Part shown: positions 33,268 through 41,943 of the stretch, one piece after another | Layout of the letters: each line of letters opens with the position of its first letter | Position numbering within the stretch: position 1 is the first letter of the stretch | Source: an uncultured Eggerthellaceae bacterium | Lineage (GTDB): Bacteria; Actinomycetota; Coriobacteriia; Coriobacteriales; Eggerthellaceae | Reading direction: 5' to 3' | Length of the DNA stretch: 60,118 nt | Assembly: GCA_910588205.1 (NCBI GenBank) | Contig: CAJUQK010000013.1 | Span: forward strand, 1-60,118 | Program-made: the position numbers and the translations under genes | Notes under the pieces: generated by a model | Database searches by the model: none | Told to the model about the DNA's origin: nothing | What the model saw: the letters and a program-made list of their open reading frames with translations, nothing else

Positions 33268-34191
33268 ATGTCCGTTCATGATCCGTTCACGCAGCGCCTT
33301 CGGGATATCCTAGGAGAAGCTTCCGTGCAGGAAGAGGAGCTGCTCAGCCAGCACACCACGTTTCGCATAGGCGGTCCGGCCCAATGGCTCGTGCAGCCGA
33401 GGACCGAAGAGGAGGTGTTGGCTGTGGCTGCGCTCTGCCACCAGGCAGAGGTGCCTGTGCATCTGCTGGGTTCAGGTTCTAACGTGCTCGTGGCTGACGG
33501 GGGAGTGCGGGGCGTGGTGCTCAAGCTGGCTGACTGCTTCACTGCAGTTGCCTTGCATGAAGATGATGGCATCACGGCTCAGGCGGGTGCTTCTAATGCG
33601 CATATCGCCGCGGTGGCCCAGAAGGCAGGTTTAACGGGGTTCGAATTCGCGAGTGGCATTCCCGGTACCATCGGGGGAGCAGCGGTCATGAATGCAGGAG
33701 CCTACGGGGGCCAGCTCTCTGACGTTGCCGAATGGGTGCGCTGTCTTACCCCCGACGGGGACGTTCGCCGCATCTCAGCTGAGGAGGCCTGTTGGGGATA
33801 CCGCCGAAGCCTCATGATGGATGAAGGGCATCTGGTGTTGGAGGTGGGCCTTCGCCTGAGGCGTGATGATCCTGCGGCCATCCAAGAGCGCATGGATGAT
33901 CTGAGCCAGCGCCGGGAGGAGAAACAGCCCCTCGATATGCCTTCAGCGGGCTCTACCTTCAAGCGGCCCGAAGGCCATTTCGCCGGTAAGCTCATCCAGG
34001 ACGTGGGGATGCAGGGTCACCGCATCGGAGGAGCCCAGGTATCTCCCAAGCATGCAGGCTTCGTCGTGAACTGCGGGAACGCAACGGCTCAAGATGTTCA
34101 GCGATTGATCAGCGCCGTGCAAGAGCGCGTGCTCGCGGAAACGGGGATCCTGCTAGAGGCCGAGGTCCGCCAATGGGGTTTCCAGCTTTGA
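33268..34191 (+). CDS. murB: UDP-N-acetylenolpyruvoylglucosamine reductase
   Basis: MurB makes UDP-N-acetylmuramic acid for peptidoglycan, using FAD and NADPH. The 307-residue protein shows NTTFRIGG-like HTTFRIGGPAQWLV, the FAD-binding LLGSGSNVLVADGGVRGVVLKL, FASGIPGTIGGAAVMNAGAYGG, the YRRS motif with the proton-donor serine in AGSTFKRPEG and the terminal glutamate in EAEVRQWG. AAAGGAG precedes the ATG. It stands alone here. Confidence 0.96.
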   Translation: MSVHDPFTQRLRDILGEASVQEEELLSQHTTFRIGGPAQWLVQPRTEEEVLAVAALCHQAEVPVHLLGSGSNVLVADGGVRGVVLKLADCFTAVALHEDDGITAQAGASNAHIAAVAQKAGLTGFEFASGIPGTIGGAAVMNAGAYGGQLSDVAEWVRCLTPDGDVRRISAEEACWGYRRSLMMDEGHLVLEVGLRLRRDDPAAIQERMDDLSQRREEKQPLDMPSAGSTFKRPEGHFAGKLIQDVGMQGHRIGGAQVSPKHAGFVVNCGNATAQDVQRLISAVQERVLAETGILLEAEVRQWGFQL

Positions 34192-34263
34192 GCTGAGGGT
34201 GCGTCAGCTTGCTGGGGGATGATGCGTAGGGTGGGATGCCCCTTCGGTACCGTTCGCTCTCTT

Positions 34264-35190
34264 CTAGGATGCTTGCTTGCGTTTGCGGTTCGCGCGAACG
34301 GCATCGATGGCTACGAGCACCAATCCGCACCAGATGCAGCCAAAGCACACGGCGTGGGCCAATGTGAAGGGCTCGCCGTTCACGAAGACACCGATGATCA
34401 GTGCGATGGTGGGGCTGATGTACTGCAAGAAGCCCAGCAGGGTGAGGGGAATGGAATTCGCTGCTGCGGCGAAGAGGATGAGCGGTACGGCCGTGACGGC
34501 ACCGCCGCCCACGAGCAAGGCCGTGGTGGTCCAGCTCTCCGCCGTTGTGGGGTCTCCCAAGAACGCCTGGCCGCCACCGAATGCAGCCAGCAATACCACA
34601 CCCAGGATGGCAACGGGAGCCATGACAGTGCTCTCCACGGCGATGGCTTCTACGGCGGGGTAGCCACCCTTCTTCTTGATGGCTCCGTAGGCGCCAAAGC
34701 TTACGGCCAATACGATGGCTATCCATGGGAAGCGTCCGTATCCCGTTGTGAAGAAGAGGATGCCTATGCTGCAGAGCGCTACCGCTATCCATTGGAGCGG
34801 TGTGAGGCGCTCCTTGAATATCACCAGTCCCAGCAGGATGGACACCAATGGGTTGATGTAGTAGCCAATGGATGTCTCTACGATGCGGTCTATGTGCACG
34901 GCGAAGATATACACGCTCCAGTTCACGGTGATGAGCGCAGCGGCAGGTATGAGGAATCTCAGGGCGCGACGATCCTTCAAGAGGGCTATGAAGTCCCAGC
35001 GCCCCACCAGGCAGATGATGATGGAGAACACGGCGCACCAGATGATGCGCTGGCAAATGACCTCCCAAGAGCTGACATCATCGAGCAGCTTCCAATACAG
35101 CGGGAAGGCGCCCCAGAGGATATAGCAGGTGAACCCAGCGAGGACCCCTCGCTGGGTGCGCTTCTGTAGATGCTCTGCTTCGGTAGGCAT
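34264..35190 (-). CDS. rarD: RarD/EamA-family permease
   Basis: The 308-residue protein has ten hydrophobic segments in two EamA repeats and opens RGVLAGFTCYILWGAFPLYWKLL, followed by YYINPLVSILLGLVIFKERL and LGFLQYISPTI, diagnostic of RarD (a DMT-superfamily permease of unsettled substrate). A longer reading frame to 35316 lacks homology. No ribosome-binding site precedes ATG 35190, but TATACT lies 7 bases upstream, so a leaderless message is possible. It lies 17 bases downstream of a decayed MFS gene. Confidence 0.88.
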   Translation of the reverse strand: MPTEAEHLQKRTQRGVLAGFTCYILWGAFPLYWKLLDDVSSWEVICQRIIWCAVFSIIICLVGRWDFIALLKDRRALRFLIPAAALITVNWSVYIFAVHIDRIVETSIGYYINPLVSILLGLVIFKERLTPLQWIAVALCSIGILFFTTGYGRFPWIAIVLAVSFGAYGAIKKKGGYPAVEAIAVESTVMAPVAILGVVLLAAFGGGQAFLGDPTTAESWTTTALLVGGGAVTAVPLILFAAAANSIPLTLLGFLQYISPTIALIIGVFVNGEPFTLAHAVCFGCIWCGLVLVAIDAVRANRKRKQAS

Positions 35191-35207
35191 AGGGCATAGT
35201 ATAGAGC

Positions 35208-35810
35208 CTAGCCCTTCTTTGGCTTTGTGATACGGGCGAAGATCAGGCTCGTCACAAAGGCTACGGCACCGAAGACGGCCATGGCGGTATAGACGAACAG
35301 GCTGATACCGCCGCATGCGCTCATCACAGCCTGCTGGAAGGCTGAGCCTCCCGCGATGTCTGTGTTGACGATAGCCAGATGATAAGGGAACCGCTTCTGG
35401 CCATAGCGTTCGCGGGCGAAGGCGGTGGCCTGGGGTGCTACGCTACCATAGCCCATCACCATCATCAAGCATCCGATAACATAGAGCCAGCCTAGACCAA
35501 GAAGGAAGGCGCAAGCCAGAACAGTGCAGGCTGCAAAGGATACCGTTGCTACCAATATCATGGAGAACTGTAATCCCTTCTTGTCGTAGATGACCCCCAT
35601 CGTGAGACCGGAGAGCCCGTTCACGATGGGAATGATGCCCACCAGCGTAGCGGCGAACGTGGCATCCATGTTCAACTCGAGGGCCCCTTGCATGGAGGTG
35701 CCTATCACTACGAGTCCGGCTCCCAGGATGATGATGGCCCAAAGGTAGTACCCGTAGAACGCGGGGTCGCGGAATATGCTGCGCCGGGCCGCCTCTTCGT
35801 CCTCTTCCAC
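35208..35810 (-). pseudogene. MFS transporter remnant, C-terminal half only
   Basis: The 200-residue frame (GTG at 35810) encodes a charged MFS mid-loop (VEEDEEAARRSIFRDPAFYGYYLW) and then six membrane segments, i.e. helices 7-12 of an oxalate/formate-antiporter-like MFS protein (LVGIIPIVNGLSGLTMGVIYDKKG). The N-terminal six helices are missing: the frame stays open upstream for some 25 codons but with no MFS-like sequence. The opposite neighbour is a LysR protein lacking its N-terminus, which suggests one deletion across a divergent pair. Confidence 0.7.
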
Positions 35811-35882
35811 TGCAGCTTTCTTCTCTACACCCAGAAGCGTGCCTAGAGTGCAGGGGTTGAGCCGGGACGATATCTGCAGGGA

Positions 35883-36350
35883 TTGGGCGTGTCCTATGAT
35901 GTGATGGAGGGGCTCTTCATGTCCAAGCTCTATCAGGGCCAGTGCCTATTCCTTGAGCTTGCCCGCGTTCCCCTCTGTCTGGCCGTGCCGAAGGCGCAGG
36001 GTGTCGTCTTTTCAGAGGTGGTCAACGCTGAGATGCTCTCCGGGCTCGACCTGGTGACGATGGAGAGAGGGATATCCGCAGAATACGATGGTGCGAGCTC
36101 ATATCTTGCTGCCTTGGGGGCTGATCGTGTCACCGAAGTCCCCTTCTACACCATGGAGCTCTTCGCTGATTGCGCACTCAATCAGCGCGCGATCGTCACT
36201 CCTGAGATCTGGGAGGACATCCACCCTGACCTCATGTGCGTTCCTCTGGCCGAACAGCATCGTATTCCCTATGGCTTGATCTTCTCCAAGCATCCCAATG
36301 CTCAGGCCCAGCGCCTCTACCAAGCGGCGAAGCGGATGGTCTCTTCGTGA
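35883..36350 (+). pseudogene. LysR regulator remnant, effector domain only
   Basis: The 155-codon frame (TTG at 35883, or an ATG further in) encodes only the second half of a LysR substrate-binding domain: CLFLELARVPLCLAVPKAQGV, FYTMELFADCALNQRAIVTPEIWEDIHPDLMCVPL and IPYGLIFSKHPNAQAQ. The N-terminal helix-turn-helix and the first effector lobe are absent, and there is no convincing ribosome-binding site at 35883. It is probably non-functional and the counterpart of the truncated MFS gene. Confidence 0.7.
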
Positions 36351-36483
36351 GGGAGCATGCTTTCAGCCGTATAGAGCCTTCCCATCTTACGGCTTCGCTA
36401 ACGAAGGGCTGACAGTGGCCTAAGCGCTGCCGCTCGGTGATAGACTTGCCGCGATCAGAAGCGTCAAGGGAGGCAGGTATATC

Positions 36484-37443
36484 ATGGCAGCGGGGATCAA
36501 GGGTAGGAAAGTAGCCATCATCGGCTGCGGGTTCGTGGGGGCCACCAGTGCATTCGCACTCATGGAATCCGGCCTGTTCTCAGAGATGGTGCTGATCGAT
36601 CTTGACCACGACCGCGCCGAGGGGGAGGCGCTGGATATATCCCATGGCCTCGCCTTCGCCAGGCCCATGGATATCCATGCGGGAGCCTATGAGGATATAG
36701 CAGATGCCGATGTGGTCATCGTAACCGCAGGGGCTGCCCAGAAGCCGGGGGAGAGCAGACTCGATCTGGTCAATAAGAACGTAGCCATCTTCCAGGGCAT
36801 CATGACCCAGATCCGTGAAAGCGGGTTTTCGGGCATCCTGTTGATCGTATCCAACCCCGTGGATGTCCTGACCCACGTGTCCATCCGCCTTTCCGGCCTA
36901 CCCGAGAGCCGTGTGATGGGCTCCGGAACTGTGCTGGATACGGGTCGGCTGAAGCAGATCATCAGCGAACGCTTGGATGTTGACCCGCGTAACGTTCATG
37001 TGCGCATCCTGGGAGAGCATGGTGATTCTGAGCTTATCGCTTGGTCCAGTGCCCATGTGGCAGGCATACCCTTGGAGGATTTCTTCAATATGAGGAATGC
37101 GGGTTCCTATGAGGAGTTCCGCAGGGAAGTGACCGACATGGTGCGCAATTCGGCCTATGAGATCATCGAGAAGAAGAAGGCCACCTATTTCGGCATAGCC
37201 ATGGCTATCAAGCGCATCTGCGAATGCATCGTGCGGGATGAGAAATCCGTGCTGTCCGTCTCCAATTCCCTGCAAGGAGAATACGGCCTTGAGGGGGTGG
37301 CGCTCTCAACGCCTTGCGTGGTGGGCAGCAACGGCATAGAAGTGCGCATGCCCCCTGCGCTCAATTACAAGGAGCAAGCGCAGCTCAAAAGCTCTGCTGC
37401 TCAGCTCAAGGAAGTCATAGCGCAGCTCGAATTAGATAAATGA
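36484..37443 (+). CDS. ldh: L-lactate dehydrogenase
   Basis: The enzyme reduces pyruvate to L-lactate with NADH. The 319-residue protein has the NAD-binding VAIIGCGFVGATSAFAL, the substrate loop TAGAAQKPGESRLDL with Gln (lactate-type, not malate-type Arg) and the catalytic Arg, SNPVDVLTHV, and the active-site His in ILGEHGDSE. GGGAGG lies 8 bases upstream of the ATG. The next gene starts 12 bases after its stop. No fructose-1,6-bisphosphate site judgement is possible by eye. Confidence 0.94.
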   Translation: MAAGIKGRKVAIIGCGFVGATSAFALMESGLFSEMVLIDLDHDRAEGEALDISHGLAFARPMDIHAGAYEDIADADVVIVTAGAAQKPGESRLDLVNKNVAIFQGIMTQIRESGFSGILLIVSNPVDVLTHVSIRLSGLPESRVMGSGTVLDTGRLKQIISERLDVDPRNVHVRILGEHGDSELIAWSSAHVAGIPLEDFFNMRNAGSYEEFRREVTDMVRNSAYEIIEKKKATYFGIAMAIKRICECIVRDEKSVLSVSNSLQGEYGLEGVALSTPCVVGSNGIEVRMPPALNYKEQAQLKSSAAQLKEVIAQLELDK

Positions 37444-37455
37444 CAGCAAGGTAAG

Positions 37456-38373
37456 ATGGGAAGGATGATGGCGGAAGCCTCCACAGATAAGGATGCGAAG
37501 GAGCGGCGGCTCTTCAGCGATATCTCAGCTACCCAGTTGATAGCCACGGCTTTGGCATCGGTCACTTCGGTGCTGCTCGCTTCCTATATCGGTATAGCTG
37601 GTTCCCTTATCGGTGTTGCGGTGGCATCCATCGTCTCCACTTTGGCAGGTTCGCTCTATAAGCGGTTCATCTCGGTCTCTGCTGACAAGATCAAGCATCT
37701 TCCCGTCATCACAGAACCTGATAAGACGATCGCTGATATTCTGCCTGGCCGTCAAAGGGAGGGCGAAGACGTTGAGGGCGAAAGCGCGGATGAGTCCGAG
37801 GATTCTCTGAAGGTCAAGCCTGAAGAGCCTACATCCGAAGAACAGGGAGAAGGGCCTTCGGAGGAGAGCAAGGGGTCTTTGAAGGATAGCTCGGCGGAAA
37901 GCTCAAGAGAAAGCGAGGAGACTGCGCTTGCCCATCAGAAGCGGATGATCCGCGGTCTGGTGATCGTATGCATCCTCTCGGCTCTTTTGGCGGCGGCTGC
38001 TACCGGAGCTGTGATCTACTTCGCCACGGCGGGAGAAGGTATCGGCACGAAGCCCGATCCCATTACCTTTGTATCTCGCCCTTCGTCAGAAGTTGGAACG
38101 GGTGCTGCTTCTCAGACAGCGGCAAGGGAGAGCAGCGAAGCGGATGAGTCTTCTTCGGCCAGCTCCTCTTCATCCTCTGCCTCTTCCAGTGCGAGCTCAT
38201 CCTCGAGCAGTGATTCTGTCCAGCCTGGTGACTCCAGCGCTTCTGCGTCATCGTCTTCATCCTCTTCAGCCGATTCGTCATCCTCCTCTGCAGGGGATTC
38301 GGGAGATGCAAGCGAAGGTGGTGCAACCTCTCTTGAGCAGCCAGCAGATCCTCAACAGACGAACGCTTCCTAG
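37456..38373 (+). CDS. Membrane protein with Ser-rich extracellular tail
   Basis: The 305-residue protein has a cytosolic start, two closely spaced hydrophobic stretches (about 28-65: TALASVTSVLLASYIG, VAVASIVSTLAGSLY), a long acidic Glu/Ser segment (about 100-155), a membrane helix (about 168-190: VIVCILSALLAAAATGAVIYFAT) and a low-complexity tail of Ser, Ala, Asp and Glu (about 220-290). Such tails act as wall-spanning stalks in Gram-positives. AAGGTAAG precedes the ATG. It follows ldh by 12 bases; the link is probably only transcriptional. No family is recognised. Confidence 0.72.
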   Translation: MGRMMAEASTDKDAKERRLFSDISATQLIATALASVTSVLLASYIGIAGSLIGVAVASIVSTLAGSLYKRFISVSADKIKHLPVITEPDKTIADILPGRQREGEDVEGESADESEDSLKVKPEEPTSEEQGEGPSEESKGSLKDSSAESSRESEETALAHQKRMIRGLVIVCILSALLAAAATGAVIYFATAGEGIGTKPDPITFVSRPSSEVGTGAASQTAARESSEADESSSASSSSSSASSSASSSSSSDSVQPGDSSASASSSSSSSADSSSSSAGDSGDASEGGATSLEQPADPQQTNAS

Positions 38374-38422
38374 CATACAAGTCTTGGTGCGCCCTGCAGC
38401 TAGCTGAGGATATGGGTGCTGT

Positions 38423-38698
38423 CTATTCGTAGGGGACCGAGAACAGGTCGATGAAGCGTACGCCTAGGGCTTTCGCTATCCTGACCATGGTCGAGAGCTT
38501 TAGATTCGATTCCCCGCGTTCGATCTTATAGAGCGTGGGTCTTGAGATTCCCGCCATGGCGCAAAGCTTCGTCTTCGAGAGTCCTTGGAGCTCGCGAAGG
38601 TATTCCACATTCATGCCGAAGAGGACGGCCTCTTCCAGGGGATAGAAGGGATAATCCCGTCCCTGGGTGGCTGTCGCTTCTTTCATGATATGGGTCAT
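38423..38698 (-). CDS. XRE-family helix-turn-helix regulator
   Basis: The 91-residue protein is mostly one Cro/CI-type domain (about 30-88: VEYLRELQGLSKTKLCAMAGISRPTLYKIERGESNLKLSTMVRIAKALGV). It has no ribosome-binding site worth the name before either ATG (38698 or 38686). A perfect dyad (38719-38736) lies just upstream, likely its own operator. Target genes are unknown; it lies between the ldh operon and a small cysteine-containing ORF. Confidence 0.82.
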   Translation of the reverse strand: MTHIMKEATATQGRDYPFYPLEEAVLFGMNVEYLRELQGLSKTKLCAMAGISRPTLYKIERGESNLKLSTMVRIAKALGVRFIDLFSVPYE

Positions 38699-38718
38699 AA
38701 GAGAAGCGTAAAGCTGTA

Positions 38719-38736
38719 CTTACACGATGGTGTAAG
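38719..38736. promoter_or_regulatory. Operator-like dyad upstream of the XRE gene
   Basis: CTTACACGATGGTGTAAG has perfect 7-bp arms (CTTACAC / GTGTAAG) around GATG. Position and size suit binding by the dimeric XRE repressor encoded 20 bases away. Confidence 0.6.
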
Positions 38737-38765
38737 CCGTCATTTACAAACAAAGGAAAAAGAAA

Positions 38766-38793
38766 GGAGGGATGGCTGACAGCCCATCCCTCC
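38766..38793 (-). terminator. Terminator after the 46-residue ORF
   Basis: On the minus strand GGAGGGATGG and CCATCCCTCC form a 10-bp stem with an 8-base loop, followed by TTTCTTTTTCCTTTG, a clear U-run. It ends transcription of the small ORF before the XRE gene. Confidence 0.88.
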
Positions 38794-38829
38794 CTGCTGT
38801 GCAAGCTATCTCAGCTTGCGATCTTCGGG

Positions 38830-38970
38830 TTATTCTCCTTCAGCAGCGCGAACTGCTTCGGCCTTGGCTTCCTGTGCCTGAGCCTCATCAACGGAGATAT
38901 GATCGCACTTTTCAGACTCGAAGCCCTCGAATGTGATGCTTTCGCCCTTGGTCTCTTTCTCGCAGCCCAT
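38830..38970 (-). CDS. Small acidic protein, 46 residues
   Basis: The product starts MGCEKETKGESITFEGFESE, has two cysteines (3 and 24) and an Ala/Glu-rich helical C-terminus. GAAGGTGAGGATC precedes the ATG, and a strong terminator follows the stop within 40 bases, so it looks like a real, separately transcribed small gene. A longer frame from 39018 is less likely. No processing enzymes lie nearby, so a peptide-antibiotic role is not supported. Unknown function. Confidence 0.55.
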   Translation of the reverse strand: MGCEKETKGESITFEGFESEKCDHISVDEAQAQEAKAEAVRAAEGE

Positions 38971-39177
38971 GATCCTCACCTTCCTTGTTCGTGCGCTGTG
39001 CTTTGTATCCCTTCGCATGCAACGCGGTTGTCAGAACCTGAGGATGAGTATGCGACATGAGCCAGTGGGTGAATACCGCATCATGCGGGGGTAACCGTCT
39101 TGACGAAAACTAGATTGATTGCCGTCATATTGGTGCAATGGCCCTCTCGTGGCTTCTGATTCCTGGCCATAGCAATG

Positions 39178-39210
39178 TTGACAATATACTATGTAATATA
39201 TAGTATATTG
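39178..39210 (+). promoter_or_regulatory. PadR promoter with overlapping palindromic operator
   Basis: TTGACA (39178-39183, consensus) and TAGTAT (39201-39206) are 17 bases apart. The same stretch contains a perfect inverted repeat, CAATATACTA (39182-39191) and TAGTATATTG (39201-39210), so a dimeric repressor bound there would cover the promoter. The adjacent padR-type gene is the obvious source of that repressor. Confidence 0.8.
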
Positions 39211-39221
39211 CATCAGGAGGT

Positions 39222-39572
39222 ATGATGGACCCACAGTTGAAACGAGGCTTTCTGGATGCGTGCGTGCTCGCGACCATGGCTCATGGCGAATCCTACGGCT
39301 ACAAGATCATCAAGGATATGCCCGCTTCTCTGGGCATGAGCGAATCAACGCTCTATCCGCTTTTGAAGCGATTGGAGGCGAAGCATCTGATCAGGGTTCG
39401 CAAGGCAGAGCACAACGGGCGCCTTCGCAAGTACTACTCGCTCACTGATCAGGGGCGTGCGTTCTTGACGGACTTCCTCGACGGCAAGCAGGAGATCGAG
39501 AACGTGTTCAGCTTCGTCGAAAAAGCCGTTCAAGAACCTTCCGCACCCGCTGCTGACTGTTCGGAACACTGA
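39222..39572 (+). CDS. PadR-family transcriptional regulator
   Basis: The 116-residue protein is a short PadR winged helix: LDACVLATMAHGESYGYKIIKDM, SESTLYPLLKRLEAKHLI and RLRKYYSLTDQGRAFLTDFL are diagnostic. AGGAGGT abuts two successive ATGs (39222 and 39225); the second has better spacing. Its promoter carries a palindrome for likely self-repression. The DUF1700 membrane protein starts 15 bases after its stop, a very common pairing. Confidence 0.93.
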   Translation: MMDPQLKRGFLDACVLATMAHGESYGYKIIKDMPASLGMSESTLYPLLKRLEAKHLIRVRKAEHNGRLRKYYSLTDQGRAFLTDFLDGKQEIENVFSFVEKAVQEPSAPAADCSEH

Positions 39573-39587
39573 TACGAGGATGGACTG

Positions 39588-40568
39588 ATGAATAAAGAGG
39601 AGTATAGGCTACAGCTTGCGACGCTTCTACATTCTCTTCCCGAGAAAGAGAGGGAAGAGGCGGGGGCTTTCTATATGGAGATGATCACCGATCGCATGGA
39701 TGAGGGCATGAGCGAAGAAGAGGCGATCGCTGCGGTCTCATCTCCGGGGGAGGCCGCTCAGGAGATCATCGCTCAGGCAGATGCGAAGAAGCAACCCCTC
39801 GTCTCTTTCAGCATCAGCGTCGAAGACGACGATACTGCAGACGACGGAAGCGAAACGGGGGAGACAGAAGGTTTCATCGGCCGGTTGAAGGCCCGAAAGC
39901 TCTCTACCCTTGAATGGATAACGTTGATCGTCACGTCTCCTTTGTGGCTATCGCTCCTCTTGGCACTGGCAGCCCTTGCCCTTGCGCTCATCATCGTCAT
40001 CTTCGCCTTGTATCTTAGTGTCTGGGTCGTTGTGGCGTGTGTATGGGTGACAGGTGTTGCGCTTGTGGCGGCCGCGCCCGTCGCATTGGTGATCGCCGTT
40101 TGGGGCGTGCAGATATCGAACATCCCCTACGCGCTGGAATATGTCGGGTATGCACTGTTCGCATTCGGAGGCGGAATGTGGACCTTAAGGGGTGCCTTGA
40201 AGCTCACGCGGGCCTTCTATGCCTGGACGAAGCGGAGTGTGAGCGTGAGGTTCCGTAAAGATGCGGAACAGGGCAGCGTCCTGGAGGGGGCGGATCTTGG
40301 GACGGATGATGGGGTGTGCGCTGCAACGGATGCTTTCCTCGCTGATGACCGGATCACTGAGGCTCATCTCAGGACCTTCTTCAGGATCTGTGCGATCCTC
40401 ATCCTTGTTGGTCTCGGTCTTGTCCTTCTGGGCTTCGTCATCTCCGGATTCGATTGGCGCATATTCCTCACGAGCTCTTTCAGTGACGGGAGGATGTATT
40501 TCGGTGGCGTTGAGGTGACTGATCCTGACAAGCTGCTCTTCTCACCCTTCGCTTGGTTCGTGCATTGA
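39588..40568 (+). CDS. DUF1700-family membrane protein
   Basis: The 326-residue protein starts with a DUF1700 helical domain (NKEEYRLQLATLLHSLPEKEREEAGAFYMEMITDRMDEGMSEEEA), followed by an acidic linker and about four membrane segments (three near 115-205 and one near 268-290), and a C-terminal extracytoplasmic stretch. PadR-DUF1700 pairs are thought to respond to envelope stress, but the mechanism is unknown. The start has GAGGATGGACTG upstream. Confidence 0.82.
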   Translation: MNKEEYRLQLATLLHSLPEKEREEAGAFYMEMITDRMDEGMSEEEAIAAVSSPGEAAQEIIAQADAKKQPLVSFSISVEDDDTADDGSETGETEGFIGRLKARKLSTLEWITLIVTSPLWLSLLLALAALALALIIVIFALYLSVWVVVACVWVTGVALVAAAPVALVIAVWGVQISNIPYALEYVGYALFAFGGGMWTLRGALKLTRAFYAWTKRSVSVRFRKDAEQGSVLEGADLGTDDGVCAATDAFLADDRITEAHLRTFFRICAILILVGLGLVLLGFVISGFDWRIFLTSSFSDGRMYFGGVEVTDPDKLLFSPFAWFVH

Positions 40569-40758
40569 GCAACGGGGTCGGGTATGTGCGGGTGATGTCT
40601 TTAGGCTCGTTTGCTCAAACGCTCTACCTGGGGTTCGCAACCGCCGGGTGCCTTCATTTCTGTGAAAATGATTCCGCAGGTTGGTAGTGTGCCACTGGCC
40701 CGTGGCGTAGTGTTGTGGGTGTTGGCACTATCCGCCCCTACCAAGAAAGGTATTGCGA

Positions 40759-41820
40759 ATGAGCTTTCGAGACAATCTGCTGCATCTGCGTGCATCGCAG
40801 AATATGACGCAGGAGCAGCTTGCCATGATGCTGGGAGTGAGCCGCCAGTCGGTTACCAAGTGGGAATCAGAGCGGTCGTATCCCGAGATGGACAAGCTGT
40901 TGAAGCTCTGCCAGGTATTCGACTGCACGCTTGATGATCTCGTGCAGGGTGACCTGACCGATCGTCAGCCCGATCCGGCAGCAGCAGCGCCGAAGGCCCC
41001 GCCTGCCGACGTGTTCGGCTACGACGAGCATGCGCGGCGCCTCGCCAACAGGGTATCGTCAGGCGTGTTCCTCGTCATCTTCGGCGTGGCGGTATCGCTT
41101 CTCTTCTTCGCCGCAGCTGACCCTGCGGAAGCCATTTTGTTCCAGTTGCCCGAGAATGTGGCGGCAGCCATCGGCACCCTGTGCATCTTCGCTGCCATCG
41201 CCGGTGCGCTGGCGCTGACGATACCGGCGGGGATGGAGCACTCGCACTTCATGCGTCTTCATCCCTATATAGAGGATTTCTACACTGAGGAGCAGAAGGC
41301 CCAGGCGCGCTCGTCGTTCACCGCGCAGCTGATCGGCGGCATCGCTACCATCTTCTTCGGTATATGCTTGCTCCTGCTGCTCGGCGGGTCTTCGGGTATG
41401 GAGCCGCTGCGCCCGCGCAACCTGCTCGTCCTCAGCGTGAACGGTGAGATGCTGGGCACGGTGGCGATGCTGGTGTGCATCGCGGTAGGAGCATTCTTCA
41501 TCGTGCATGGCGGCATGATGCTCGCGCGCACGAATCTGGCGAACTACAACATGGCCGCCGCCGAGGTGCTGGAGTCCCACGAGATAGCGCAGGCGCCTCT
41601 TCCGCCCGAGAAGAAGGAGGAGATGTTGAAGACGAAGAGCATCGACCGGAAGATCGGTGCTCTGTGCGGAGCCATCATGATGATAGCCACCATTGTGGCG
41701 CTGGTCATGCTGTTCGTGCCCGGCTATCAGGAGCCGCTCTTCTGGCTGGCCTGGCCCATCGGCGGCATCCTGTGCGGTATCGTGTCGGTGCTGATGAAGG
41801 GGTTCAGCACCTCAGAGTAA
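40759..41820 (+). CDS. XRE-family regulator with multi-pass membrane domain
   Basis: The 353-residue protein has a helix-turn-helix (1-60: FRDNLLHLRASQNMTQEQLAMMLGVSRQSVTKWESERSYPEMDKLLKLC), an Ala/Pro linker and about six membrane segments, paired with short cytosolic loops (FYTEEQKAQARSSFTAQ). This is a second, larger example in the window of an XRE domain fused to membrane helices. AAAGG precedes ATG 40759; a TTG at 40753 is possible. G/C-rich third positions begin to dominate around here. The regulon and signal are unknown. Confidence 0.83.
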   Translation: MSFRDNLLHLRASQNMTQEQLAMMLGVSRQSVTKWESERSYPEMDKLLKLCQVFDCTLDDLVQGDLTDRQPDPAAAAPKAPPADVFGYDEHARRLANRVSSGVFLVIFGVAVSLLFFAAADPAEAILFQLPENVAAAIGTLCIFAAIAGALALTIPAGMEHSHFMRLHPYIEDFYTEEQKAQARSSFTAQLIGGIATIFFGICLLLLLGGSSGMEPLRPRNLLVLSVNGEMLGTVAMLVCIAVGAFFIVHGGMMLARTNLANYNMAAAEVLESHEIAQAPLPPEKKEEMLKTKSIDRKIGALCGAIMMIATIVALVMLFVPGYQEPLFWLAWPIGGILCGIVSVLMKGFSTSE

Positions 41821-41943
41821 CCTGATCTTTTGGCAAAGTGGTTCCAGGGCCGTACTGGGCGTGGCGGATGCCTTCGCATGCATGGCCGCTTCTGTCTTGT
41901 GAGAGGGCTTCAGGCAGGGGACGTGCGAGCGGGGACGTAGCCC

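Noticed and set aside
38830..38970. 46-residue ORF as a lantibiotic or RiPP precursor
   Set aside because: No leader/core pattern, only two cysteines and no modification or export genes nearby.
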